DNA of 49,913 nt from Reinekea blandensis MED297 (GTDB taxonomy: Bacteria; Pseudomonadota; Gammaproteobacteria; Pseudomonadales; Natronospirillaceae): contig NZ_CH724152.1 in NCBI RefSeq assembly GCF_000153185.1, positions 427,134-477,046 on the forward strand, given 5' to 3'. The notes under the pieces are model-generated. The model had not been told where the DNA came from. It saw nothing but the letters and a program-made list of their open reading frames with translations, and did no database searches. The translations under genes and the position numbers were made by a program. This document shows positions 11,265-20,213 of this stretch, one piece after another; within the stretch, counting starts at the first letter, position 1, and every line of letters begins with the position of its first letter.

Positions 11265-13124
11265 TCAGTTTGCGGAGGTTTGATCCTGAAGACAGGTTTT
11301 CAGGGCCGGAATGTCCAATGGCCGACTCCAGAAGTAGCCCTGGCCGTTGGCAATGTCGAGTTGGCGCAATGCTGCGAGCTCCGCCTGGGTTTCAACGCCC
11401 TCGACGACGACTTTCAAGCCGAGATCTTTGGCCAGGTTGGTGATGCCGCGCACCAGTGGTAACTGGTCCGGCCGTTCATGAATGTTCTGAATAAAGCTGC
11501 GATCGATTTTCAGCGTTTCGAACTGAAGCTTCTGCAGATGTCCGAGGTTGGAGTATCCGGTACCGAAATCATCCAGAAACAGGCCGAAACCGAGTTCGCG
11601 GATGGCCTCCACATTCTGGCGAAACGTGTCCATTGATTCGATGATCTGCGACTCCGTCACTTCCAGCTTGAGGTGCGGGGCAAGTTCGATGGCGCGCGGG
11701 GTCATGATTCGGCTGGTCAGTCCGGGAAAGCGCAGTTGCACCGGAGACAGGTTCACACTGATGTAGAAGTCAGGGTGAGCCGGCAGAATATCGGCCAGCA
11801 ACGAGCAGGCTTCTTCTAGGACAAAGCGGGACAGGTCGTTGATCAGGTCGGATTTTTCTGCCAATGAAATAAACTGGTAAGGGGCAATCAGCCCCTTTTG
11901 CGGATGTTGCCAGCGAATCAGCGCCTCAGCACCGATGATCTGCTCTTGGTCCATTGAAACAATGGGCTGAAACTGAACCCGGAGCTGACGCTCGACAAGT
12001 GCCTGCTGCATGTCGTTCTGGAAGTCGACGCGGTCCTGCAGATCCTGCTCCATGTCCGGATTGTAAAAATGAAAACAGTTTTTGCCGCTTTCTTTAGAGC
12101 GATACATGGCGATATCGGCTCGTTTGACCGCCTCCTGGTAACTGTCTGCATCGGTCGGTACGACGACCATACCTATGGATCCGGAACAGTTGATTAATCG
12201 CTCATCGACCGTAACCGGCAAGGAAAGGTTGGCGCGCAGTTTTTCGGCAATGGTCACTAAATCGTCAATCTGTTTGATGTTTTCAAGAAACAGCAGAAAC
12301 TCATCGCCGCCAATCCGGAAAATCTGATCGGTGGTACGCAGCGCTTCCTGCAGTCGGTCAGAGACCTGAACCAGGTACTGATCGCCAACATCGTGGCCTA
12401 AGGTATCGTTAACCTCTTTAAACTCATCCAGATCGATAAAAAAGACTGCGGCCAGTGTATCTTCCTGACGGCCCAGCCGTTTGGTCATGGCGTTGAACGC
12501 CATTTCAGCGCTCGTCCGATTCGGCAGTCCGGTCAACACATCGTGGTTGGCCAGATAGGTCATTTCCTGATGCGACTGTTCGACCTTGACAATCTCTGTC
12601 TGCAGGCCCTCCACCAGTCGGCTGTTGTCTCGAGACATGACATAGGTACCGAAGGCACACAGTAACAGGATGGCAATGATATCGAACGCCGATGATAAAC
12701 TGTGGCTCGACAGCGACGGATTGAACCACGCGAGTTCACTCAGCCAGCCCATCAGGAATACGTTAAACAAGACGATGGCCACCAGTGGAAAGTAGTATCG
12801 ATGCCCTCCGATCAGCGCGACAAAGACAAATAAACCCGGCAGGGCAACGACCGCATTATTCTTGATGCCACTGGATGTCCACATGATCAGAATGACCAAG
12901 AGGGTCAGTAGTATGGCGAAGACACCGGACGCTACTGTTTGGTGATTGTGACGGATCAGCACCGGAACCGCTGTGGCCAGCAGGCCGATAATGGTAATGA
13001 GAGCCATGTCCTGCGGGTCTTGTTCCAATATCCCTTTGCCCAGCATGACAACCAGCAGAAGCTCGGTGGCCCAGAACAGTTGAATAAGGCGGCGTCGCTG
13101 AATGTCTACAATGTGGAAAGTCAT
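11265..13124 (-). CDS. Membrane GGDEF-EAL protein (bifunctional-looking c-di-GMP enzyme)
   Basis: 619 residues. The N-terminal 165 residues hold about five membrane helices with no recognised sensor motif. The GGDEF domain has intact GGDEF (272-276) and an intact RxxD I-site (RTTD, 263-266). The EAL domain keeps EALIR (400-404), the metal and base residues in EVTESQI and DDFGTGYS (518-525), and the KIDRSF and VEGVET motifs. Both activities are therefore possible on sequence grounds; in such proteins the GGDEF half often serves as a GTP-responsive activator of the phosphodiesterase. It sits 226 bp upstream of astC on the same strand with the AST promoter between, so it is probably a separate unit. 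Confidence 0.93.
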   Translation of the reverse strand: MTFHIVDIQRRRLIQLFWATELLLVVMLGKGILEQDPQDMALITIIGLLATAVPVLIRHNHQTVASGVFAILLTLLVILIMWTSSGIKNNAVVALPGLFVFVALIGGHRYYFPLVAIVLFNVFLMGWLSELAWFNPSLSSHSLSSAFDIIAILLLCAFGTYVMSRDNSRLVEGLQTEIVKVEQSHQEMTYLANHDVLTGLPNRTSAEMAFNAMTKRLGRQEDTLAAVFFIDLDEFKEVNDTLGHDVGDQYLVQVSDRLQEALRTTDQIFRIGGDEFLLFLENIKQIDDLVTIAEKLRANLSLPVTVDERLINCSGSIGMVVVPTDADSYQEAVKRADIAMYRSKESGKNCFHFYNPDMEQDLQDRVDFQNDMQQALVERQLRVQFQPIVSMDQEQIIGAEALIRWQHPQKGLIAPYQFISLAEKSDLINDLSRFVLEEACSLLADILPAHPDFYISVNLSPVQLRFPGLTSRIMTPRAIELAPHLKLEVTESQIIESMDTFRQNVEAIRELGFGLFLDDFGTGYSNLGHLQKLQFETLKIDRSFIQNIHERPDQLPLVRGITNLAKDLGLKVVVEGVETQAELAALRQLDIANGQGYFWSRPLDIPALKTCLQDQTSAN

Positions 13125-13205
13125 GGGCGGAGCGTTGTCTTCATCAATGTCATCCGGGAAAGTCTAGCTGAGGCCGGTGAGTCGGCAATTTACAGCGACT
13201 TTCGT

Positions 13206-14165
13206 TTACTTTTCGAGCTGCATTTTCTGATTCAGGCTGCGATCTTCAGAGGGGGTTAGCCCATACTGGTTACGGTAGGCCGTGGAAAAGTGAGCGCCGG
13301 ATGAAAATCCGCAGCTCAGACCAATATCGGCGATGCTGTCATTGCCTTTAAACAGACGGCGTCGGGCTTCTTCTAAACGGATCTGCAGGTAATAGCGGCT
13401 CGGAACCGCATTCATGTGTTTTTTGAATAACCGTTCGAGTTGGCGACGGCTGATGGTGACATGAAACGCGATGTCGTCGGTCGTCAGTGGCTCTTCAATG
13501 TTGTTTTCCATCAGTTCGAGCGCTTCGGCCAGCTTTGGCTGTTCTGCCCGCGTTCGTTCACTGAGTTCACGCGGTACCGCCGAGTTCGGAACGCCGAGCC
13601 GTTCATTCACGAAATGTTTGGAAATGGCTTCTGCGGTGTCGGCGCCAACGGTTTTTGCGATCCACATCAGCATCAGATCCAAACTGGACGAACCACCGCG
13701 GCAGGTCAGGCGATCCCGGTCGATGCAGAACTGTTCACTCGCCAGTAAAATCGATTTGTGTTTTTGTAGCAGCTCATCATAAGACAGCCAGTGCACCACA
13801 CCGCGATAGCCGTTCAACAAGCCGAGATGGGCAAGCGTGTAGCTGCCGGAGGCTAACCCGCCAAGTGCAGCAGTGCCCTCGCGGGCGAGCAAAAAGGCGT
13901 CCAGCTCGGGTGCCGGTGGATGGCGAGCCGGTGTTGTGCCGGCAATGATCCAGACGTCAGCCTTCGGGGCATCATCGAGGGAGTAGTTGGTGTCAATGGC
14001 GTTGCCCAGGCTGGACACCGTTTTCCGACCCGCCAAGGCGACCGTGAAGGTCTGAAAAACCGGTTCACCCATCAGCTCGTTACACATAAGCAACGGTTCC
14101 ATGGCCGAGACATAGGTCATGGATGAATAGCCGGGCAACAGGATAAAACCAATAGACTGTGTCAC
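13206..14165 (-). CDS. GlxA-family AraC-type regulator, ArgR-like
   Basis: 319 residues from a GTG start with GAGGA ten bases upstream. Residues 1-185 form a DJ-1/PfpI-like (GATase1-like) sensing domain; the usual nucleophilic Cys at the elbow is Ser (GLASGSYTLAHLG), so it should bind rather than process a ligand. Residues about 210-315 are a double helix-turn-helix AraC domain (ISRRQLERLFKKHMN; GFSSGAHFSTAYRNQYGLTPSE). Pseudomonas ArgR, the arginine-responsive activator of the aru operon, has this architecture and size. Together with the TGTCGC-N8-AA site upstream of astC, this makes an ArgR role likely. Relatives such as GbdR or CdhR sense betaine or carnitine, so the ligand is inferred only. 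It lies 15 bp after the amidohydrolase gene and is cotranscribed. Confidence 0.85.
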   Translation of the reverse strand: MTQSIGFILLPGYSSMTYVSAMEPLLMCNELMGEPVFQTFTVALAGRKTVSSLGNAIDTNYSLDDAPKADVWIIAGTTPARHPPAPELDAFLLAREGTAALGGLASGSYTLAHLGLLNGYRGVVHWLSYDELLQKHKSILLASEQFCIDRDRLTCRGGSSSLDLMLMWIAKTVGADTAEAISKHFVNERLGVPNSAVPRELSERTRAEQPKLAEALELMENNIEEPLTTDDIAFHVTISRRQLERLFKKHMNAVPSRYYLQIRLEEARRRLFKGNDSIADIGLSCGFSSGAHFSTAYRNQYGLTPSEDRSLNQKMQLEK

Positions 14166-14180
14166 GTTACAACTTCCTCG

Positions 14181-15353
14181 TTATTCAAACGTCCCGACTT
14201 TGGTCAGGTTGCCATCTTGCATGAACCATTGCCCACCAGCCATCACGCTCTGCAGGGTTAAGTCATCCGGGTTCAAAACCAACAGGTCGGCATCGGCGTT
14301 TTCGGCAATCCGGCCTTTGCTATCCAGCTTGAGTATCCGCGCCGGATTGGCGGTCACCGCCTTCAGCACTTGCGACAGGGGCAGCTGTTCGATGAGAACG
14401 GCATCGCGCACCTCGTCCAGCAGTGAAGTCATGGAGCCGACCTTCAGACTTTCCAAAACGCCGTCACTGTTGAAATGAGGCAGGCTGGCGTGACCGTCGG
14501 TGCTGAAGGTAATTTGTTCGTCGCTGACTCCCTGCTCCAGAGCGAGTTTAAAGGCCTGCGCACATTTCAGCTCGCCGCTGGCCAGAATTTCCGGGGTGCT
14601 GCTTGCGGTGAGGTCGAAGCTGCCGCCAAGCGCCGCAAAACGAACGGCATCGTTGAGCAACGCTGGACTGCGGTTAATGTGCGTCGGATAAAACTGACTG
14701 AGCGGAATGTTGCTGTGTTCAGCCACGTCAAACAGGGTGCTGAGCCGGTCATCGCCATCACCGACATGGACGCTGACGATTCCGGCTTTGCCCGAACAAA
14801 GCCCGCCTACGCGCGCATCGGCCGCTACCCGCGCCAGTTCCCGCCAGCTCATCTGACTGCCACGGTGATCGGCAATGGCAATTTCACCGATGCCGATGCA
14901 TTCGTCGATGAGCATGATGTCTTGTTGCACCGAGCCGGTCAGCGTCTTCACCGGGTAATGATAGTTGCCGGTGTAGAAATAAGCCGATAAGCCTTCGTCC
15001 CGCAGAGCTTTGACTTTGGCGACCAGTTCCTGATGTGTGCGGCAGACCGCATCGGTACCCAAGGCGCCGGTGACGGTGGTCACGCCGCCTTTAACAGCGT
15101 CGCTGACCTGCATTTCCGGCGTACGGGTGGCAAAACCACCTTCACCACCACCACCGGTAATATGCGTCAGGGTGTCAACGAAACCGGGGCAGACGATGGC
15201 CTGCCGGCAGTCGGTTTCGGTAATCGGCAGGTTCTTTGGCGTTTGGATGTCAGGTGCAATGGCGAGAATGACGCCACCGCCGATCAGAATGTCCTGACAA
15301 CCCAGGTCATCGGGTGCATAGACGCGCGCATTACGCAGCACATGCATAGTCAT
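14181..15353 (-). CDS. IadA-like (isoaspartyl dipeptidase family) amidohydrolase with altered metal site
   Basis: 390 residues, the same length as E. coli IadA and alignable end to end (CPGFVD, GGGGEGG.TRTPE, GVTTVTGALGTD, TGNYHYP, PTHINRS, FSTDGHASLP, NADADLLVL). Three metal-site residues are kept: His196, His225 and Asp286. The first metal motif, HxH in IadA, reads LTH (Leu62, His64), and the carboxylated lysine position aligns with Glu157 (IGEIAIADHR). A Glu bridge occurs in some amidohydrolases such as NagA, but losing the first His suggests one metal or a different substrate. AGGA lies eight bases before the ATG. It is followed after 15 bp by the ArgR-like regulator, hinting that its substrate or product is that regulator's signal. 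Confidence 0.82.
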   Translation of the reverse strand: MTMHVLRNARVYAPDDLGCQDILIGGGVILAIAPDIQTPKNLPITETDCRQAIVCPGFVDTLTHITGGGGEGGFATRTPEMQVSDAVKGGVTTVTGALGTDAVCRTHQELVAKVKALRDEGLSAYFYTGNYHYPVKTLTGSVQQDIMLIDECIGIGEIAIADHRGSQMSWRELARVAADARVGGLCSGKAGIVSVHVGDGDDRLSTLFDVAEHSNIPLSQFYPTHINRSPALLNDAVRFAALGGSFDLTASSTPEILASGELKCAQAFKLALEQGVSDEQITFSTDGHASLPHFNSDGVLESLKVGSMTSLLDEVRDAVLIEQLPLSQVLKAVTANPARILKLDSKGRIAENADADLLVLNPDDLTLQSVMAGGQWFMQDGNLTKVGTFE

Positions 15354-15515
15354 GAATCGGTCCTAGAATCTCTCTATCGGGGGCGGGGTATGGCCCCTCG
15401 GTATTATTATCGGGAAACAGGCCGCAGATCATAACAGGCCGGAGACAATAACCAAGCCAAGTGAGGCGTAAGGGCGCATATTTGTAGATGGATGTCTGTC
15501 AGCTGGGCAACCCGT

Positions 15516-16277
15516 TCAGCGAACGGGTAAGCCGTGTTGATCGGCCAGTGCACGCATGTCATCGGCGTGGGCCCGATCACAAAAGACGCCACGGACTCCC
15601 CAGGTCAGCAATCGCTCAAAGGTCACCGTGTCGTTCACGGTATAGCAATAGAGCGGCCAGTGCCCGATGACGGCCTTGGCCTGTGTTTCGGTTAAGCGGG
15701 ACTGATCACAGTGGATGCTTTGCGGCTGAATGTCCTGCACGACGGTGGCGATATCGGCGGGTAAGTCTTCAAACAGAACGCCCAGCGATATCGCTGAATC
15801 GCACTGTCGCAGCAGAGCCAGAGCGCTCAGATCGAAGCTGGAAATCAGCAGACGGCTGTGTTTCAGGGGTTGATCGTTGAGGGTTCTCAGGACGGCATTG
15901 ACCTGGTCTTCCGTGTCCAGATCCGGATGAACTTTAATTTCCAGATTAACGTTTAACGCCAGCTCGTCAGCCAGCTTCAGAAAATCGGCGAACAGGAGCA
16001 GGGGCTCACCGGCGAACGCCTTCGAGTGCCAGGAGCCGGCATCCACTTGCATCAGCTCCGCTTTGGTGAGTTCGGTGAGTGCTCGATCGGATTGGCCGAA
16101 ACGAGACAGAGTGAGGTCGTGCATCATCACCAGCGTGCCATCACCGGCCATGGTGACATCGACTTCGATCCAGCTGATCCGGTGTTCTGCGGCACACCGT
16201 ACGCTGGCGGCGGTGTTTTCGGGCGCCAACAGAGGGAGTCCTCGGTGGCCAATCAGGGCTGGCATGGGTTGAGACAT
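15516..16277 (-). CDS. Cytoplasmic glycerophosphodiester phosphodiesterase (UgpQ-like)
   Basis: 253 residues from the ATG at 16277 (AAGGA seven bases upstream); the in-frame TTG at 16283 is less likely. A GDPD TIM barrel: IGHRGLPLLAPENTAAS carries the catalytic HR and the Glu of PENT, WIEVDVTMAGDGTLVMMHD carries the metal-binding ExD and second catalytic His, and NLEIKVHP has the conserved ExK. There is no signal peptide, so it acts in the cytoplasm like UgpQ, releasing glycerol-3-phosphate from deacylated phospholipids. It lies 162 bp upstream of the amidohydrolase gene with no obvious terminator between. Confidence 0.92.
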   Translation of the reverse strand: MSQPMPALIGHRGLPLLAPENTAASVRCAAEHRISWIEVDVTMAGDGTLVMMHDLTLSRFGQSDRALTELTKAELMQVDAGSWHSKAFAGEPLLLFADFLKLADELALNVNLEIKVHPDLDTEDQVNAVLRTLNDQPLKHSRLLISSFDLSALALLRQCDSAISLGVLFEDLPADIATVVQDIQPQSIHCDQSRLTETQAKAVIGHWPLYCYTVNDTVTFERLLTWGVRGVFCDRAHADDMRALADQHGLPVR

Positions 16278-16398
16278 CGGCAATCCTTTACGCTGTTAAA
16301 AATTGATACTAATGATGGTTTGTTAGTGGGAAAGTATAGTATCAATAGTCTCATTTTTCAGCCGTATCGAACGGCTTTGCATTCTGTTTGCACTTGCC

Positions 16399-16947
16399 TC
16401 AGTTTTCACGCCAGCTGGGGTTTGTCAGAGCCGTTAAGACGTGATCGGCCCATTCGCCGTCAACGCGCAGATAATCACGTGCCATGCCTTCGCGTACAAA
16501 GCCCAGTTTTTGCAAAACCCGCTCACTGGCGACATTGTCGGGGCGGTAGTTGGCCATCAACCGGTGCAGGTTGAGTGCGGAGAAGGCAAAGGCGACGATT
16601 TCTTCCAGGGCTTCGGTCATCAGCCCCTGTCCCTGACAATGCTCCGCCAGGTTGTAGCCAAGGTAGGCGGCCTGAAACGCACCACGAACGATGTTGCTGA
16701 TCCCGGCAACGCCAATCAGCTGTTCCTCCTGTAACAGAAAAAACCGGACTTCCCGGCCCTCCTGAACCTGGGTCAGCCAGTTATCCCGAACCGCGCGCAC
16801 TTCTTCCGGGGTTTCCGGTACGCGACCGCCGGCAAAACGCAGGTGTTCGCGGTTCAGGGTAAAATAGTCGATCAGGTCGCGGGTATTGATATCGCTGATA
16901 CCAACAATTGTCAGCCGAGATGTGTGCAGCAGCAGGGAGTGTGTCAT
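16399..16947 (-). CDS. GNAT N-acetyltransferase, RimJ/RimL type
   Basis: 182 residues. It has the RimJ-type layout: TSRLTI strand at the start, IGVAGISNIVRGAFQAAYLGYNL in the middle, the acetyl-CoA pyrophosphate loop in HCQGQGLMTEAL (Q/R-x-x-G-x-G/A), and the C-terminal NVASERVLQKLGFVREGMARDYLRVDGEWADHVL typical of ribosomal-protein alanine acetyltransferases. It probably acetylates an N-terminal amine, possibly on ribosomal protein S5, but the family is broad and the target is not readable. It stands alone, divergent from rraA with 43 bp between starts. Confidence 0.87.
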   Translation of the reverse strand: MTHSLLLHTSRLTIVGISDINTRDLIDYFTLNREHLRFAGGRVPETPEEVRAVRDNWLTQVQEGREVRFFLLQEEQLIGVAGISNIVRGAFQAAYLGYNLAEHCQGQGLMTEALEEIVAFAFSALNLHRLMANYRPDNVASERVLQKLGFVREGMARDYLRVDGEWADHVLTALTNPSWREN

Positions 16948-16990
16948 GATATTTTTAAAATATAGAGAAGATTGATGCGGAGAGAGTTTA

Positions 16991-17488
16991 ATGTGGAATA
17001 CACCCGATATCTGTGATGATTACCCGACTCAGGTGACCCCGTTGGCGCCACTTTACCAGAATTTTGGCGGCGTAAAAGCGTTCAGCGGCGAAGTTGAAAC
17101 CGTTAAATGCTTTGAAGACAACTCGCGGGTTAAAGAGTTGCTGTCCACACCGGGGCATGGACGGGTGCTGGTGGTCGACGGTGGCGCATCGCTGCGCTGT
17201 GCATTGATTGGCGATCTGATCGCCGCCAGTGCCATTGAAAACGGCTGGTCGGGTATCGTGATCCGCGGCTGTTGCCGTGACGTGCATGAGTTACAGACGA
17301 TGCCTTTTGGTGTTCGTGCACTGGCGTCGATTCCGCTGAAATCCACGCGTAAAGGCGCCGGAGAAAGTGGTGTGACGATCGATATGGATGGCGTCGAAGT
17401 GCGACCCGGCATGTGGTTGTATGCCGATGAAACCGGCATGCTGATCAGCGATGAATCGCTGCCGATCGAAACCGGTCACCGCGACTGA
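16991..17488 (+). CDS. rraA: RraA-like protein (RNase E inhibitor or HMG aldolase family)
   Basis: 165 residues with GGAGAGAG before the ATG. It aligns along its length with E. coli RraA: MWNTPDICDDY, PLYQNFGGVKAFSG, VKCFEDN, GRVLVVDGGASLRCALIGD, NGWSGIVIRGCCRDV and LYADETGMLIS. RraA binds RNase E and slows mRNA decay; proteins of this fold in other bacteria are 4-hydroxy-4-methyl-2-oxoglutarate aldolases. The DGGxSxRxAL and GxxRD motifs are shared by both, so the assignment to the regulator rests on overall similarity and length. It is convergent with the EamA gene, only nine bases apart. Confidence 0.87.
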   Translation: MWNTPDICDDYPTQVTPLAPLYQNFGGVKAFSGEVETVKCFEDNSRVKELLSTPGHGRVLVVDGGASLRCALIGDLIAASAIENGWSGIVIRGCCRDVHELQTMPFGVRALASIPLKSTRKGAGESGVTIDMDGVEVRPGMWLYADETGMLISDESLPIETGHRD

Positions 17489-17497
17489 TTTGGATGT

Positions 17498-18370
17498 TCA
17501 GGCCTTGCGCTTGGACAGCCAAACCCCTCCGATGATTAATCCGAGCCCTGCAAAGGTTTGCCATTGCAGAGGCTCTTTCAGTATCCAGCTGATCAGAAAC
17601 AGGCTGATCAAGGGCGACAGGAAAATCAGCGTCCCGATTTGGGCCGCTCGCTGAGTCAGCGACAGGGCCTGTTGCCACAGCATGAACGTAATGCCCATTT
17701 CAAATAACCCGACATAAACCAGACTGAGCAGAGACGGCACGGTCAGGCTGAGGCTTTGACCGGTGATGATGAGCAGTAAGGCCAGAAACGGGGTGGCCAA
17801 CAGAAAGTTGTGGAATAACTGAACCAGTGGTTCGACGGCACTGCGGGTGTTGAGAAGCCAGAACGCCGCCCAAAGCAGTGTGGAGATTAAGGCCAGCGTA
17901 AGACCAATACCATCGAGGGACCCGGTGATGTTTTTCCCGGCGATGGAAATCACCACAACCCCTGAGTAGCCCAACAGTAAGCCGGCCAGATCAAAGCGGG
18001 TTAACCGATGTTTTAGGATCGGTACGCTCAGTAACGCCAGTGTGATCGCCCAGGTGTAATTAACCGGCTGAGCGACTTGAGCCGGGAGTCGTCGGTAGGC
18101 TTCAAACAACACCAGATAATAGATCACCGGGTTGATGGCACCGAGCAGTGTCGTGGTTTTCAGATTGTGGCGCAGTTGGAACACGGCCGTTTTCAAACGA
18201 CCCTGACGATACAGCGTGGCCGCAAGCGCCAGCAGAGACGTCAGGCTGGCGCCAAACAGCAGTGCTGGCACGCTGTTGTACTGCAATGCCAGTTTGAACG
18301 CGGTGGCAACCGTTGACCATAGCAGGACCGCCGCCAACGCAAAGAACAACGCTTTTCGTTCAGGATGCAC
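17498..18370 (-). CDS. EamA/DMT-family transporter
   Basis: 290 residues with ten predicted membrane helices in two five-helix EamA repeats, starting with a GTG at 18370 preceded by GGAG. The first-helix pattern ALAAVLLWSTVATAFKLAL (W-S/G-T-x-A-x-x-K) and the repeat hinge (NPVIYYLVLFEAYRRLPAQVAQPVNYTWAI) are typical of drug/metabolite exporters of the RhaT/EamA superfamily. Substrate unknown. A C-terminal KRKA tail is probably cytoplasmic. No operon partner: convergent with rraA and 131 bp from the gene upstream. Confidence 0.9.
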   Translation of the reverse strand: MHPERKALFFALAAVLLWSTVATAFKLALQYNSVPALLFGASLTSLLALAATLYRQGRLKTAVFQLRHNLKTTTLLGAINPVIYYLVLFEAYRRLPAQVAQPVNYTWAITLALLSVPILKHRLTRFDLAGLLLGYSGVVVISIAGKNITGSLDGIGLTLALISTLLWAAFWLLNTRSAVEPLVQLFHNFLLATPFLALLLIITGQSLSLTVPSLLSLVYVGLFEMGITFMLWQQALSLTQRAAQIGTLIFLSPLISLFLISWILKEPLQWQTFAGLGLIIGGVWLSKRKA

Positions 18371-18501
18371 ACAAGACTCCGGCTGAGAAAATGACGTTCC
18401 GGCCCGGGGACCAGGCCGCAGAGCCCGACATCATAACGGGGTCAATGACAGCTGAACAGCCACCCCCGTTCGATGCAGGTGGCTGTTTATCTCAGCGGTT
18501 G

Positions 18502-19710
18502 TCAGAATTGAAGCTCGAGATAGAACCCACTCGAGAGTTTGTCAAAAGCACTGTCCGTTTCCAGGAACTTCCAGGTGAACATCCAGCCGATGTTCATGCC
18601 ATGTGAGTTGGTTTTCAGGTTAACGGTCGCCTGTGGGTAGTTTTGGGATTGAAAGCTGCGCGGCGTACAGCCATCACAATCGGGTGCGACAATGCCCTGA
18701 TAAGGACTGGCATCCACGTAATAAAGCATGTTCTCCACCGTGATGCCCCGATTTGCCCACAGCCGATACCCCATACCGATGCCCAGCGTTTCATAGGTTT
18801 GTTTGCTGTTGTGCACGTTATCGTGGTTGTCGCCGATGCCCAGTCGATCGATGCCCTGGAAGACACTGAATCCAACCCGGTTGTTGGCCCAAAGCCCGGC
18901 TCCCCAGCGCTTACTGCTGATAGCCAGCGCATCGGTGGCCGCTTCGTCGTTACCGTCCCAAGTGTAAAACAGGGTGACATCCATGACATCCGGATCCGAG
19001 CTGACTTTTTTATTGCTGTCTTCAGCGCGGTTTGATTCAAGCTCGTCCGCAGAGGTGGTGGACGTTTCTGGCTTGACCGGCGGTCGGTCCCAGCTGCGGT
19101 GCAGGGTAATGGACGCGTTATCAACGTCGTCATCGACCAGTTCAAAGTAAAATGTGCCATCGGCGGTCACATCTAGATAGCGGTCCTGGAAACGGTCGCG
19201 TTGCCATCCCTCAAAATCGACATAGCGAAAGGTCAATGTATCGATTGAACCATGCGTAGCGGAGAGCTTAACGCGAAGCTGATCGGCGGCTTGCCCGACA
19301 ATGTCGGACCAGCACAGGTCACTGCTCTTATTGTCCGGACAGCGTGCCTCAAAGACCCCTGAAATCGACTTTTCCTGACCGAGCAGTACATGTGCCTCAT
19401 GGATTGGTTGAGCGGTCCAGGTACCGGTGACCTCACAAATGGTCTGATTGTCGACGCCCGGACGCCGTTTCTGTTCACTGGACTCGAGCGTCAAGCGGAA
19501 CGCTTGGCGAAAATGCTCCCGGGCTTGCAAGTTTGCTTCGTCCTCGGCCCGGGTCATCGCATTGAGGCAGGCGTTGTCGGGGTTGGCGTGTTCGTCGCTG
19601 GCTTTAACCGTGGTACGGAATGGCGGTGTTTCCGTGGACTCTGTGGTCGCGCCCGCCGCGGCCGTGAAAACGCTGAAAGCAATGAAAATCGCAACAGTCA
19701 GCCGTGTCAT
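18502..19710 (-). CDS. Exported protein of unknown function, possible outer-membrane barrel
   Basis: 402 residues, not recognised. There is a clear signal peptide (cleavage near AAAGA, about residue 20) and GGGAGAA before the ATG. Residues about 45-150 are helix-prone and contain cysteines in NACLNA, TICEV, RCPDN and DLCWSD that could form disulfides. Residues about 150-205 look like beta strands; 210-245 is a charged Ser/Thr/Glu linker; and the last 155 residues alternate polar and aromatic residues and end in ...SSGFYLELQF, a C-terminal Phe as in outer-membrane beta-barrels. A periplasmic domain plus small barrel is a reasonable reading. It is divergent from adhE across a 503-bp gap. Confidence 0.7.
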   Translation of the reverse strand: MTRLTVAIFIAFSVFTAAAGATTESTETPPFRTTVKASDEHANPDNACLNAMTRAEDEANLQAREHFRQAFRLTLESSEQKRRPGVDNQTICEVTGTWTAQPIHEAHVLLGQEKSISGVFEARCPDNKSSDLCWSDIVGQAADQLRVKLSATHGSIDTLTFRYVDFEGWQRDRFQDRYLDVTADGTFYFELVDDDVDNASITLHRSWDRPPVKPETSTTSADELESNRAEDSNKKVSSDPDVMDVTLFYTWDGNDEAATDALAISSKRWGAGLWANNRVGFSVFQGIDRLGIGDNHDNVHNSKQTYETLGIGMGYRLWANRGITVENMLYYVDASPYQGIVAPDCDGCTPRSFQSQNYPQATVNLKTNSHGMNIGWMFTWKFLETDSAFDKLSSGFYLELQF

Positions 19711-19895
19711 GATGGTTCTCCCTGTTATCTGCGCAGACAGCTTACGTCTGCGAAGCTGAACCTATCGTGAACCGCGGGACCGGGACAGTGCCATCGGTCC
19801 TGAAATGGTGTCGGTTACCGAGTCGGAATCGTGCGGAAATGGGACCCATTCTCACGATGTTCGAGTCCGACGTTCAAGAAATTGAAAATGAATAA

Positions 19896-19919
19896 CAAAA
19901 AAGGCGCTCAGCGCTTTTG
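19896..19919 (-). terminator. GCGC hairpin with T-run on the minus strand
   Basis: GCGC (19904-19907) and GCGC (19911-19914) form a short hairpin flanked by A's on one side and T's on the other; read on the minus strand it ends in six T's. It could stop stray leftward transcription from the adhE regulatory region or attenuate the leftward gene starting at 19710. The rest of the 503-bp gap 19711-20213 holds the adhE promoter elements and no credible gene. Confidence 0.35.
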
Positions 19920-20021
19920 AAAAGATGGAAATGAGTGCTATTTTTGTTTTCGGGTGATCGGCTTGAAAGTGTTGATTTATAAGGCTTTACGATAATTAGC
20001 TAATGCTCATGTAGGTGCAAA

Positions 20022-20062
20022 GTGATTTGAGTCAATTTTTCATTTTGTAGTTTTCTTACACT
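20022..20062 (+). promoter_or_regulatory. FNR-like site and -10 element of adhE
   Basis: GTGAT-TTGA-GTCAA (20022-20035) matches the FNR consensus TTGAT-N4-ATCAA at 8 of 10 positions. A possible -10, TACACT, lies at 20057-20062; a start near 20069-20070 would put the FNR centre at about -41, the class II activator position. Anaerobic induction of adhE would fit. The 5' leader would be about 145 nt and includes a GCGGT-TTG-ACCGC hairpin (20095-20107). Confidence 0.4.
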
Positions 20063-20213
20063 TTCCTCGTACCCCGATTTTGGTACACCCCAGTGCGGTT
20101 TGACCGCTGCTCTAATCACAGAGTCTCGCTCAAAACACACCTCGGTCTGACAGGATCCAACACACTTTGTTCTGTCACCCGATAGCCCTTTTCAACTTAC
20201 TGGAGGTAACACC

